A stretch of 64,000 nucleotides of DNA, from the NCBI GenBank assembly GCA_019058295.1, contig JAHPZI010000007.1, positions 47,465 through 111,464 of the forward strand. The letters run 5' to 3'. Of the stretch, positions 26,555-34,398 are shown piece after piece; position 1 is the stretch's first letter; each line of letters opens with the position of its first letter. Both the position numbers and the translations under genes were made by a program. This DNA comes from Promethearchaeota archaeon. GTDB lineage: Archaea > Asgardarchaeota > Lokiarchaeia > Sigyniarchaeales > SOKP01. The notes under the pieces were generated by a model. It did no database searches. It saw only the letters and a program-made list of their open reading frames with translations, and was not told the DNA's origin.

Positions 26555-28223
26555 TTTCTCTTAATGATTCATTTTCTATAGAGATCTTTAAGGAATCATA
26601 AAAAATTGACCCAAATTTTTCATAAAATTCTTTTTTACTCTTCATTATTAATGATTTATCTTCCTTCTCAGGTTTTCCTTGAGACCAAAAGATTTTTCCT
26701 TGAAGCGACAAATCAATCTTTTCTTGTTCTTTAATAATAGTACCTGCTTTTATTACATACTCAATATTGCTTAAATCGGTCTTGATGCTATTAGGATTCT
26801 TAGAAATATCAATATCGTTAATACTGAGATCTATTATATTAATGTCAGCATCTGCCCCTATACCAAGATTACCTTTTATACTTCCAAGCCCTAAAGATTT
26901 AGCTGGACTTGCCCGGGTTAATATTACAAATTCGTTAAAAGTTAGAATTTTATCATTATTTATTAAAGAATTTTCCTTTAAAAAATCGGAATTCATATCT
27001 TTCATAAAAGTATCTCTGGCACTTTTACTCATTAACCAAGTTGCGATTTCAGGTACATCAGTAATATTTGCATAATTGGGAAAGTTAATGGAGAACTGTA
27101 TTTGCCAGATATTTTTAACGTTAAGAGCAATATCTAAAGCATTAGCCCATAAATAACAATTTGCAATATTCTTCTTATCAAAATTTCTAAATGTTGCAAA
27201 TGTATCTCCTTCAAATTCTATTGCAGCTCTAATTAATTTATGAGTAGCTTCACTATTATTAGCCTTTAAAAGAGAATCTATTAATCTTCTATCTGATGTG
27301 ATCAATGGATTGATTTGGTCAAATCCTATAAAGCCCAAATCCAAATCTATATTTTCATTTGAATTAACCATATTAATTAACTCTGAATTATTCCCGTCTA
27401 CATTGTAAGCAGATGCATGTGCTATATGAAAAATTTGTGTTCGCTTTATCTCACTATTAATTTTAGAATTTGGTTGCAAATCTAAAGAGTTTACTTTATT
27501 TAAAATTGTAAATAAGTTGTTTTTTGCCTTTATATCTTCATATCCTTCAATATGAGCATGAATAGAATGAGGTAATCCTAAATGTTCATTCGCTCTTGTT
27601 AAGTTCTCGTAGACATCGAGAGCAGAAAAATTATAGAGCCTTCCTTTACCAGACACCTCTTTTCTTAATTTCTGGAAATTCCAGCTTTCAGATTCAAATG
27701 GATTATAGACTTTAAGACCAAAACCCTTCGTAATCGATAATAAATCTGATAAAAATACGGACATATCTTCTATTTTTCCTCTCTGAAACTCTATTTCTAA
27801 AGGCCACATATTACTAACATTTAGTAGCATTGCCTTATCTAAAACGGGCAATAGGCTAAAGTTAAAAACAGTCTGGTTTGCAAGGGAGGGATAGACATTT
27901 GCCTCAAGAATGAAAGTATAACCATTTGATATATAATTCCTCGCAAAATTTTTTAAAGTTAACCTGTTCCATACATTTTTGAATAGCTCATTTTTGGTCC
28001 CAAGTAATCTTACCCAATTAACTTGTTGGGAAGCAATATGTGTGTGAATATCAATGGCTGCGGGTATTACTGTTTTTCCGTTTGCGTTAATCTCTTTTAT
28101 CTCTTTTTCCTTAGAAAATTTATCTACAATTTTGGAATTTTCGATTAATATATCTTTAACTTCCCCATCTATATTATTTAATGGGTCAAATACCAGCCCA
28201 TTTTTGATTATTAATCTTTCCAT
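26547..28223 (-). CDS. fwdA: Formylmethanofuran dehydrogenase subunit A
   Basis: A 558-residue amidohydrolase-fold subunit; FwdA hydrolyses or forms formylmethanofuran from formate and methanofuran. The metal motif is AAIDIHTHIAS; the carboxylated lysine is probably in FGLKVYNPFES; H-x-H follows in PHSIHAHIEGYED and another histidine in FHIAHASAYN. The methanogen consensus around the third motif (HxHCNNLG) is not kept, so the enzyme is divergent and its C1 carrier may differ. It is the last gene of a minus-strand operon, ferredoxin-fwdB-fwdD-fwdA. Its 3' end overlaps the end of the glycyl radical enzyme gene. Confidence 0.88.
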   Translation of the reverse strand: MERLIIKNGLVFDPLNNIDGEVKDILIENSKIVDKFSKEKEIKEINANGKTVIPAAIDIHTHIASQQVNWVRLLGTKNELFKNVWNRLTLKNFARNYISNGYTFILEANVYPSLANQTVFNFSLLPVLDKAMLLNVSNMWPLEIEFQRGKIEDMSVFLSDLLSITKGFGLKVYNPFESESWNFQKLRKEVSGKGRLYNFSALDVYENLTRANEHLGLPHSIHAHIEGYEDIKAKNNLFTILNKVNSLDLQPNSKINSEIKRTQIFHIAHASAYNVDGNNSELINMVNSNENIDLDLGFIGFDQINPLITSDRRLIDSLLKANNSEATHKLIRAAIEFEGDTFATFRNFDKKNIANCYLWANALDIALNVKNIWQIQFSINFPNYANITDVPEIATWLMSKSARDTFMKDMNSDFLKENSLINNDKILTFNEFVILTRASPAKSLGLGSIKGNLGIGADADINIIDLSINDIDISKNPNSIKTDLSNIEYVIKAGTIIKEQEKIDLSLQGKIFWSQGKPEKEDKSLIMKSKKEFYEKFGSIFYDSLKISIENESLREIK

Positions 28224-28244
28224 TTATGTTATCCCTAAGATAAT

Positions 28245-28625
28245 CTATTTCTCTTTAATTTTTAATATTAAATCTTTATATTCCGGTACAGGATCACGAG
28301 TGGCTTCTACCTCAACTTCAATATTTTTATATTGAATTTCATCTTTTTCCACTCCAGTAATTTGATTTGACCAAATTGAAACAGGCATTAGCACAGTACC
28401 TTCCGGAACATTTTCATCTTGTTCTTGCTCAATAATAATGTCGCCAAAACTATTTGATAATTTTATTCTTAAGCTCTTGACTAATCCAAGTTTCTCAAAA
28501 TCACTTGGATTTATAAATCCAATTCCCAGATTTTCTTTTAATGATTTTTCATCTCCAAAAGCAAATTCCTTGGCTTGATCGTGATCAACCATTCTAACAA
28601 TATTTACTATCATTTTCATAGGCAT
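28245..28625 (-). CDS. fwdD: Formylmethanofuran dehydrogenase subunit D (molybdopterin dinucleotide binding)
   Basis: A 126-residue double-psi beta-barrel domain that closes over the bis-pterin cofactor of FwdB. The family segment VLMPVSIWSNQITG is present, with a NPSDFEKLGL segment ahead of it as in other MopB C-terminal domains. The gene is 7 bp downstream of fwdB and 21 bp upstream of fwdA, so the three are surely co-transcribed. In many bacteria and archaea this domain is fused to the catalytic subunit; here it is separate, as in methanogens. Confidence 0.85.
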   Translation of the reverse strand: MPMKMIVNIVRMVDHDQAKEFAFGDEKSLKENLGIGFINPSDFEKLGLVKSLRIKLSNSFGDIIIEQEQDENVPEGTVLMPVSIWSNQITGVEKDEIQYKNIEVEVEATRDPVPEYKDLILKIKEK

Positions 28626-28632
28626 TCACATC

Positions 28633-29937
28633 TCAGGATACATCTAATTTTTGGATTATTTGATTTAGTACTTCTTCATCAGTTGGAATCCCACTCGGGG
28701 GATCCAGAACTTTTTTCAATTGCATAGGGACATGATCAAACCTATAAGCTAAACCCTCACATTCAATTCCAGTAATTGCAGATGGTAATATCACATCAGC
28801 GATATCTGATGTTGCTGATTTCCTATTATCAATACAAATTATGGGTTTTGAAGCCATATTTTTACTTAAACTAAAGGGGAAATGAGAAATAGGATCAGTA
28901 CCAACAATTATTGAACAATCAAAATCATCCTTTTCAATTTTATTTATTATAGTATCTTTTGTTTCGATTAAGTTATTATCTGAAAATTGTAAACTATGAT
29001 TTTTACCAGTAATAGATAATGCCACCTGCTCAAATCCAATCATATTATAGTGGCCACCCAATAATGCTAAAGACATTCTGCCTTTTTCTTGCCTTGAATT
29101 AATAAGTTGAACTAATTCTAATAGCTCTTTAATAATATTGTCATCCGAATGAGTTCTCAAAATCCCTTGTCCAACAAATATTACACCATTTTCGGCGCCA
29201 ACTAAATTAAGCAATAACCTATTAAGCTCCTCTTTATCAATCCCGGCAACACTTTTCTCAAGAACGCTATCTTTTTTACAGCATTCTTCTTTCAAAACCC
29301 TAATTAATTCCAAATCTTTCCCATGTTCTATGTGTAAAGCTACATCACGAAGTTGCATTACTCCAAAAGAAGCAGTTTTGACTGGATCAATGATAATAAT
29401 GGTTTTTATCTCACGACCAGTCATGCGAAATTTACCCCTAGAAAATAGTATCTTATTAAGAAGTCGAGGAATTGATGCTGCCGCATTTGATCCCCAGAGA
29501 ATTATTAAATCCGTTTTATTTATCACTTCAGCAAGTGTTGTTAGTGTCATTCCTATCTCTTTTGCTACATTCAGAACCTTTCCTTGGCATATTATAGAAT
29601 TAGAATCGATAAATCCATTAATCTTTTTTGCTAGTTTGATTCCCTTTAATTGTGCCTCGCAACTTGATGTTGAGAATCCATAAAGTAAAGGCCTTGAAGA
29701 ATTTGCTAAAATTTGTTTAATCTTTTCTAAGGCCACATCCCAAGATACATTCTCTAATTTGCCGTTTTTTCTTATCATTGGGCTTGTGAGACGATTTTCT
29801 GCAATAGGTTGATTAAATCGCTCTTTTCCTTTTAAACATGCTCCATAAATTTTATCAATAAAAATACCATCAGTCCCAATGAGAACATCATCACATAATA
29901 AGGAACAACCAGTACAAGGAATTCTCTCCATAGCCAT
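28633..29937 (-). CDS. fwdB: Formylmethanofuran dehydrogenase subunit B (catalytic Mo/W subunit)
   Basis: A 434-residue molybdopterin oxidoreductase. The N-terminal [4Fe-4S] motif begins CTGCSLLCDD with the fourth cysteine in GACLKGKERF. The metal ligand is the cysteine in SNSIICQGKVLNVAKE (Cys form, not selenocysteine). MGD-binding segments include DLIILWGSNAA and IICIDNRKSATSDIADVILP. FwdB reduces CO2 to formate with electrons from the ferredoxin subunits, feeding the methyl branch of the Wood-Ljungdahl pathway, or runs in reverse. Only 6 bp separate it from the upstream ferredoxin gene. A fwdC gene is missing from this operon. Confidence 0.9.
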   Translation of the reverse strand: MAMERIPCTGCSLLCDDVLIGTDGIFIDKIYGACLKGKERFNQPIAENRLTSPMIRKNGKLENVSWDVALEKIKQILANSSRPLLYGFSTSSCEAQLKGIKLAKKINGFIDSNSIICQGKVLNVAKEIGMTLTTLAEVINKTDLIILWGSNAAASIPRLLNKILFSRGKFRMTGREIKTIIIIDPVKTASFGVMQLRDVALHIEHGKDLELIRVLKEECCKKDSVLEKSVAGIDKEELNRLLLNLVGAENGVIFVGQGILRTHSDDNIIKELLELVQLINSRQEKGRMSLALLGGHYNMIGFEQVALSITGKNHSLQFSDNNLIETKDTIINKIEKDDFDCSIIVGTDPISHFPFSLSKNMASKPIICIDNRKSATSDIADVILPSAITGIECEGLAYRFDHVPMQLKKVLDPPSGIPTDEEVLNQIIQKLDVS

Positions 29938-29943
29938 TCACAC

Positions 29944-30414
29944 CTAAATATAGATAATTTCAATTGCCTCTCGCGGACAATATATTTCACATACACGACA
30001 TTCTCTTTCTCTTCCCCCAGCTTCCAACCTACGACAGTGTTCAAGGTTTAATAAAACACATTTACCATCCTTTACTTCAAAAAGTTGGTGTTTGTCATGA
30101 GGAACATCTGGAGCTTTACCACTTAAAGTTGGAGGACAATATCTTGCATTTACAGGACAGGCAGTAACACAAATTCCGCATCCATCACATAAGTCCTCAT
30201 CAATTTCAATGTGTAATTGCTTTTCTTTACCGCCTTCACCCCCCAATAATTCCTTTAATGCCTCATATTTTTCTTTATACTTTACTTCCTCAATAAGAGG
30301 CGTACAATCACTAATTTTTACCTTACCTTGTAATAGTTCTAAGGCAAATGACATACATGTTGGTTTACCGCATTTTTTACAGTTAGTCTGCGGTAAATAT
30401 TTGTAGAGTTCCAT
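29944..30414 (-). CDS. Iron-sulfur protein: ACS/CODH-gamma-like 4Fe-4S domain plus ferredoxin domain, Fwd-associated
   Basis: A 156-residue electron carrier and the first gene of the fwd operon. The N-terminal ~45 residues (YKYLPQTNCKKCGKPTCMSF, then ALELL and a fourth Cys in SDCTPL) match the small 4Fe-4S domain found at the start of the corrinoid protein of acetyl-CoA synthase. A ferredoxin domain follows: CDGCGICVTACPVNARYC and CRVCEIYCPREA, with an inserted cysteine-containing loop between. It probably passes electrons to FwdB. The combination of domains ties the Fwd complex to Wood-Ljungdahl chemistry. It is not identical to methanogen FwdF or FwdG as I know them. Confidence 0.8.
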   Translation of the reverse strand: MELYKYLPQTNCKKCGKPTCMSFALELLQGKVKISDCTPLIEEVKYKEKYEALKELLGGEGGKEKQLHIEIDEDLCDGCGICVTACPVNARYCPPTLSGKAPDVPHDKHQLFEVKDGKCVLLNLEHCRRLEAGGRERECRVCEIYCPREAIEIIYI

Positions 30415-30706
30415 AAAGTTTTGTGCCGGAATGCAAAACCACCTTTAAAACATTATATTTCCATCATATTTTCTTAATGACTATAATTCTATTAATTTAT
30501 TTAGATTATTGATTATAAATTGTAAATATATTTTAATTTGTTCTTATGTTCCGAATTTACCATTTTATAATTATGCTTAATAAAGAATAATTTTTTTATT
30601 TTATCAAAATATTTGCTATTTTCATTTTTAGACTTTTAAAGGTGCATAAAAAATTAAGAATCTAATAAAAGGGATTATTATCTGTAAAACTTCGGGGGAA
30701 TATTTA
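30415..30706. promoter_or_regulatory. Divergent intergenic region with TATA-like box for the fwd operon
   Basis: This 292-bp A+T-rich gap separates the fwd operon from the longin-like gene. On the minus strand aaatataatg (30451-30460) lies 37-46 bases before the ferredoxin start and is a plausible TATA box. A minus-strand aaggtgg sits just downstream of it but too far from the start codon to act as its ribosome binding site. I saw no small gene or RNA in the rest. Confidence 0.4.
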
Positions 30707-31129
30707 ATGGATTTGATACTAGATTCAGATATTAATCCGATTTTATTATCCTCTTTTATTGGGGCGCTCTCACTTTTTGGAAAAAGTAAATTGGGAAAAA
30801 TAAAGGAGATTAGCATCACAGGTATAGATGTAAACATGATTATTGTCTATAAATATGATTTGATATTAACTGTGATTGTAGATACTGACTTTTTAACCCA
30901 TAATATAAGAACTGAGGCTGAAAAAGCATTAGATATGTTCTACAGCTCATATTTGGCTGAAATTAATAATGGCGTGGAAGTATCTGTATTTAATGGATTT
31001 AAAAAAATTCTATATATGCAGATTCAAGATTATCTTGAAATACTTAAAGAGAAAGAAAGAGAAAAAAAGGTTGGAGATTTTGGTTTCTTTACTGAGGCTG
31101 TTAAAAAAACGAAATATGAGCTTCAATAA
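30707..31129 (+). CDS. Small protein with probable longin/Roadblock-like fold
   Basis: A 140-residue protein. The order of helix (DINPILLSSFIGALSLFGK), two strands (IKEISITGIDVNMIIVYKYD), strand (LILTVIVDTDF) and long helix (RTEAEKALDMFYSSYLAEI) is that of longin or Roadblock/LC7 domains, which in Asgard archaea act as partners and regulators of small GTPases. A charged C-terminal extension (YLEILKEKEREKKVG) follows. There is no membrane segment. It stands alone between the fwd operon and the convergent DUF89 gene, 10 bp away. The fold is inferred from pattern; I cannot confirm it by structure search. Confidence 0.55.
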   Translation: MDLILDSDINPILLSSFIGALSLFGKSKLGKIKEISITGIDVNMIIVYKYDLILTVIVDTDFLTHNIRTEAEKALDMFYSSYLAEINNGVEVSVFNGFKKILYMQIQDYLEILKEKEREKKVGDFGFFTEAVKKTKYELQ

Positions 31130-31139
31130 ATTAAAATTT

Positions 31140-32036
31140 CTAGAAGTTTGAGGTTTTTTTTTTAAAGATAAGATCTCCAATTTTTACATTAAATATTCGT
31201 TCCATTAAATTACATTTAGCTTTTAATAAATAATAGAGATCTTTATTTGGAATATCCATTCCGTGTAGTGTTTCAAAATTTCCCTGTCCTTTCGATAATA
31301 TCATACCATTTGGATGAAAAAAATGTTCTTTAAATTCTTCCGTAGCTGTAGTTAGGTCGATTCCAGGGACAGGACTGGCTTCAATGACTTTTATTATTTT
31401 GGTAAGATTAATAAATTTGGCATCTTCCATCGTAGCATCATTTATAATAGGAATAGATCTAACCGAATACACAATCTCTATATTAGGATATAGTTCTTGA
31501 ATTATCTCAACTAATAATTTGTCAAATACGATTTCTCCTGTATTATCTCCTAGGATCAAGAGTTCTCCCTCTTCTTCATAGATTTTATTTAAGGATTTCT
31601 TAAAATCGTCATATTCATTTACTTTGAAATCATCAGAAGAGAAATTTTTGATGTCATTTATCAAATCAATCTCATGTTGTCCAGCAAAATCAACAGTATT
31701 TCCTAAGGCTGCTGCTGCTAAAGCTTCAAATAACTTATCTTCACTATTTTTTACAATTTCTTTAATCTCATCATAATATTGAAGCGCAAGCTCGTTATAT
31801 TTATCCTTTAATTTTTTATATGGATCATTAATTCCTAAATAATTTGAAATGAGTTTATAGACAAAATTTCCAACAATAGGAGCAGATATTTTATCCGTTT
31901 CGGCTTCAATAAGATATTTCATTAAATCTTTTTGAGCGTTTATGATTATTTCATTATTAATGTCTGGTTTTACCATTTTAAATGCTCTTTGTAATTGATT
32001 AAATAAACATCCAATACATTCTGGTTCAAGTTGCAT
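31140..32036 (-). CDS. DUF89 family damage-control phosphatase (ARMT1-like)
   Basis: A 298-residue DUF89 protein. It starts with the metal-site C-x2-C of the family (EPECIGCLFNQ). The catalytic block LLILGDNTGEIVFDKLLVE holds the Asp and Asn metal ligands, with AALGNTVDFAG upstream and ILSKGQGNFETLHG downstream. DUF89 enzymes are metal-dependent phosphatases thought to remove damaged sugar- or cofactor-phosphates; the archaeal substrate is unknown. Length and motif order are normal. Confidence 0.87.
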   Translation of the reverse strand: MQLEPECIGCLFNQLQRAFKMVKPDINNEIIINAQKDLMKYLIEAETDKISAPIVGNFVYKLISNYLGINDPYKKLKDKYNELALQYYDEIKEIVKNSEDKLFEALAAAALGNTVDFAGQHEIDLINDIKNFSSDDFKVNEYDDFKKSLNKIYEEEGELLILGDNTGEIVFDKLLVEIIQELYPNIEIVYSVRSIPIINDATMEDAKFINLTKIIKVIEASPVPGIDLTTATEEFKEHFFHPNGMILSKGQGNFETLHGMDIPNKDLYYLLKAKCNLMERIFNVKIGDLIFKKKTSNF

Positions 32037-32153
32037 AATTTTTACCTTAATTTCCTATTATACTTAAGAAAAAAGAAGAGTAATTTTAAATTCTTTTAAA
32101 ACAAAATAATCAAAATCAATGGAAAAAAGTGAATATATAGAAGATTATTAATA

Positions 32154-33590
32154 TTAATTTCCTTGTAATAAAGAATAAGGAGAATCTGTTTTATTTTCAG
32201 AAAGTTCTATGATATATTCTTTATTTAATTTCTTCCATCTTCTCATACCAATTCGCATTCCTATATTTCGGCCAAAATCATTGAACATTTTATTTATTCG
32301 ATATTTAAAAGTACGGTATTTAAAGCGAAATAAATAAACAAAATCTCGGCAGAACTGTCGGAAGATTTTCCACCAGCCAAATACTTTTTTGTATGCTCTT
32401 AATATGCCGTCCATTACATCTTTAACGGACATATTCTTTGGTTTCACATTTACATGAAAACCATCATAATGATCCCAATTAGTAGTAACAATGCGGGATT
32501 CACCAATTGATTTATAATATTGAGTACCTGGAAAGGGAGTAATAGCAAGAAATTGGGCAAATTCCATCAAATTTTTACGACAAAATTTTATAGTATTCTT
32601 AAAAACTTCAGGATTATCTTCATCTGAACCAAAAATAAACATTCCATGAACAGAAATTCCATATCTTTGGAAGACCTTTACAGCTTGTAGTACTTCATCT
32701 GCTGTTTCGTTTTTATTTAAATCCTTAAGAGTAGCATCATTTATAGATTCAAAACCTATAAATACTCTCCTGCAGCCAGCTTCTGCCATTTTTTTAACGA
32801 ATTGTTCATCATTTGCCAGATCAGCTCTAACCTGAGTAATCCATTTAAATTTTAATTTTTCTTCCTTTATTCTTTCCAAAAGTTCAAGACTAATTCTCTT
32901 TTTAGCACAGAAATTATCGTCATAGAAAAAGATTTTTTTCTTCCTAAAAAATTTAAGTTGTTGCTTTATTTCTTCAATTGTCCTTTCAGGAGTTTGGATT
33001 CTATATTTTCGACCATAAACAAGTGTTACACAACAAAATGTGCAATTAAATGGACACCCGAGTGAAGTCATAATTGGAATAATTCTGGATTTCTTGGCAT
33101 TTATCATTAGAGAAAAATCTGGAATAGGTCGTTGGTCTAAATTTTCTAGTGGAGTACCATATACAATTTTATCACTTAAATTTCCCTCTATTAAATCTAT
33201 TATAATGTTGTCTCCTTCCCCAACAGCAACTTGATCTGCGTATTGACTTGGTTCCTCGGGATTAAGTGATGCATGAATTCCCCCAATAATTATTCTCCCA
33301 TCAGGCCGGATTTCTCTATATTTTTTAGCGATTTCATATCCTCGAAAAGCTGAATTAGTTAATAAAGTTAATATAAGAATATCAGTTGCAGGAAGATAAT
33401 TTTCAATTTTATCTGATTTATCTAAAAGATTCTCTTTTATGACTAATACGTCGTATCCAGCTTGATGAAGCTTAGTTGCTAAATGTATAGGTCCTAACAA
33501 TGGAAGTTTCATAGCAAATGTAAAAACATTCGCTTTTGATCCAGAAGGTTCAACAAATAAAATCTTTTTATCTTTATTATCTGAATCCAT
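32154..33590 (-). CDS. B12-binding-domain radical SAM protein
   Basis: A 478-residue enzyme. The N-terminal ~140 residues form a cobalamin-binding Rossmann domain (GPIHLATKLHQAGYDVLVIKE … GRIIIGGIHASLNPEE). The radical SAM core starts at MTSLGCPFNCTFCCV with the C-x3-C-x2-C cluster. A basic ~110-residue C-terminal domain follows. Family members carry out methylations or other radical chemistry on unknown substrates, often in lipid or cofactor synthesis. It is not a typical glycyl-radical activase, because it has the B12 domain and lacks an activase layout. It may share an operon with the zinc protein 38 bp upstream. Confidence 0.87.
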   Translation of the reverse strand: MDSDNKDKKILFVEPSGSKANVFTFAMKLPLLGPIHLATKLHQAGYDVLVIKENLLDKSDKIENYLPATDILILTLLTNSAFRGYEIAKKYREIRPDGRIIIGGIHASLNPEEPSQYADQVAVGEGDNIIIDLIEGNLSDKIVYGTPLENLDQRPIPDFSLMINAKKSRIIPIMTSLGCPFNCTFCCVTLVYGRKYRIQTPERTIEEIKQQLKFFRKKKIFFYDDNFCAKKRISLELLERIKEEKLKFKWITQVRADLANDEQFVKKMAEAGCRRVFIGFESINDATLKDLNKNETADEVLQAVKVFQRYGISVHGMFIFGSDEDNPEVFKNTIKFCRKNLMEFAQFLAITPFPGTQYYKSIGESRIVTTNWDHYDGFHVNVKPKNMSVKDVMDGILRAYKKVFGWWKIFRQFCRDFVYLFRFKYRTFKYRINKMFNDFGRNIGMRIGMRRWKKLNKEYIIELSENKTDSPYSLLQGN

Positions 33591-33628
33591 ATTAATCGAA
33601 CATATATTTTTATATTAAATTTTAAAAT

Positions 33629-34066
33629 TTATCGGTACATATCATCAGCAGATTTATCTTTTTTTTCAATTTCTTCTTTTTTTTTTACAAATTCCTTTAA
33701 TAATCTAGAACCAGTTTCATCACGTTTAAGGACAAGTTGAGTTAATAGATTTTGTTTTCTTTGAATTTCAAGCAGAGTATTAGCTATATGATTCATTAAA
33801 TCAAATTGGAGCTGACACATATTTATTTTTTCTTCTTCTCCACATTCATCGCAATGTTCAGAGCATTCTCTCCAATCTTGAAAAAATAAATCAATGTTTA
33901 TATCTTCTGGAGTAAGAAACGTTTTTTCGCATTCGGCGCAATTTTTATCAGCTTGTACTTTCAATTGTTGAACTATTTTTTTTATAGTCTGAATTAAATT
34001 CCATTTTTCACTATTCGTAAGTCCACTAAATTCCTTTTCTGTTAATTCATCTAATTCTTCAGCCAT
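33629..34066 (-). CDS. Unknown protein with cysteine-rich (zinc-binding-like) centre and coiled coil
   Basis: I do not recognise this 145-residue protein. Residues ~35-85 contain a C-x2-C (NCAECEK) and a cysteine/histidine cluster CSEHCDECGEEEKINMC, a likely structural zinc site. The flanks are helical, and the C-terminal ~60 residues look like a charged coiled coil (TLLEIQRKQNLLTQLVLKRD … FVKKKEEIEKKDK). There is no membrane segment. It precedes the B12-radical SAM gene by 38 bp on the same strand, so the two could be functionally linked. Confidence 0.6.
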   Translation of the reverse strand: MAEELDELTEKEFSGLTNSEKWNLIQTIKKIVQQLKVQADKNCAECEKTFLTPEDINIDLFFQDWRECSEHCDECGEEEKINMCQLQFDLMNHIANTLLEIQRKQNLLTQLVLKRDETGSRLLKEFVKKKEEIEKKDKSADDMYR

Positions 34067-34398
34067 TTTTTCACAGTAAAAATTTTTTTAATCCATATTT
34101 CTAAAATAAATTTATAATTAAAAGTTAGTATTAAATTTAAATCTATATAAAGATATTTAGATTGGATTTAACGCATTTTAACAATATTTATTTCTAACAC
34201 TAATTTTTTTTTATTTTTTCTAAATAGCCTCCATAGAATCTTATAGCGCTTAATAATAAAGAGATTCTGTCGATGAATAGAATAAGTAAAGGAAATAAAT
34301 ATCATCATTTTTAGATGAAGAAATCGAAAAACAAAAGCTTAAATCTACTTAATTTATCTTTTTAGAAACAAAAATAATTATAAGAATAACTAATTAAT
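34067..34398. other. Intergenic region between divergent genes
   Basis: A 332-bp, very A+T-rich gap between two divergently transcribed genes. I see no ORF worth calling and no tRNA-like element. There is one imperfect hairpin: agaatct (34235-34241) pairs with agattct (34262-34268) around a 20-base loop. Its meaning is unclear. The promoters of both flanking genes must lie here. Confidence 0.4.

Noticed and set aside
29330..29683. Plus-strand open frame of 117 codons inside fwdB
   Set aside because: Antisense to a conserved catalytic subunit; no motif and no start signal.
32154..33590. The B12-radical SAM gene as the activase for the glycyl radical enzyme at 24020
   Set aside because: It has an N-terminal cobalamin domain and a large C-domain, unlike compact glycyl-radical activases, and is 6 kb away on the other strand.
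34067..34398. A tRNA or small RNA gene in the longest intergenic gap
   Set aside because: Only one weak 7-bp hairpin with a 20-base loop; no cloverleaf, no G+C-rich island in an otherwise A+T-rich region.
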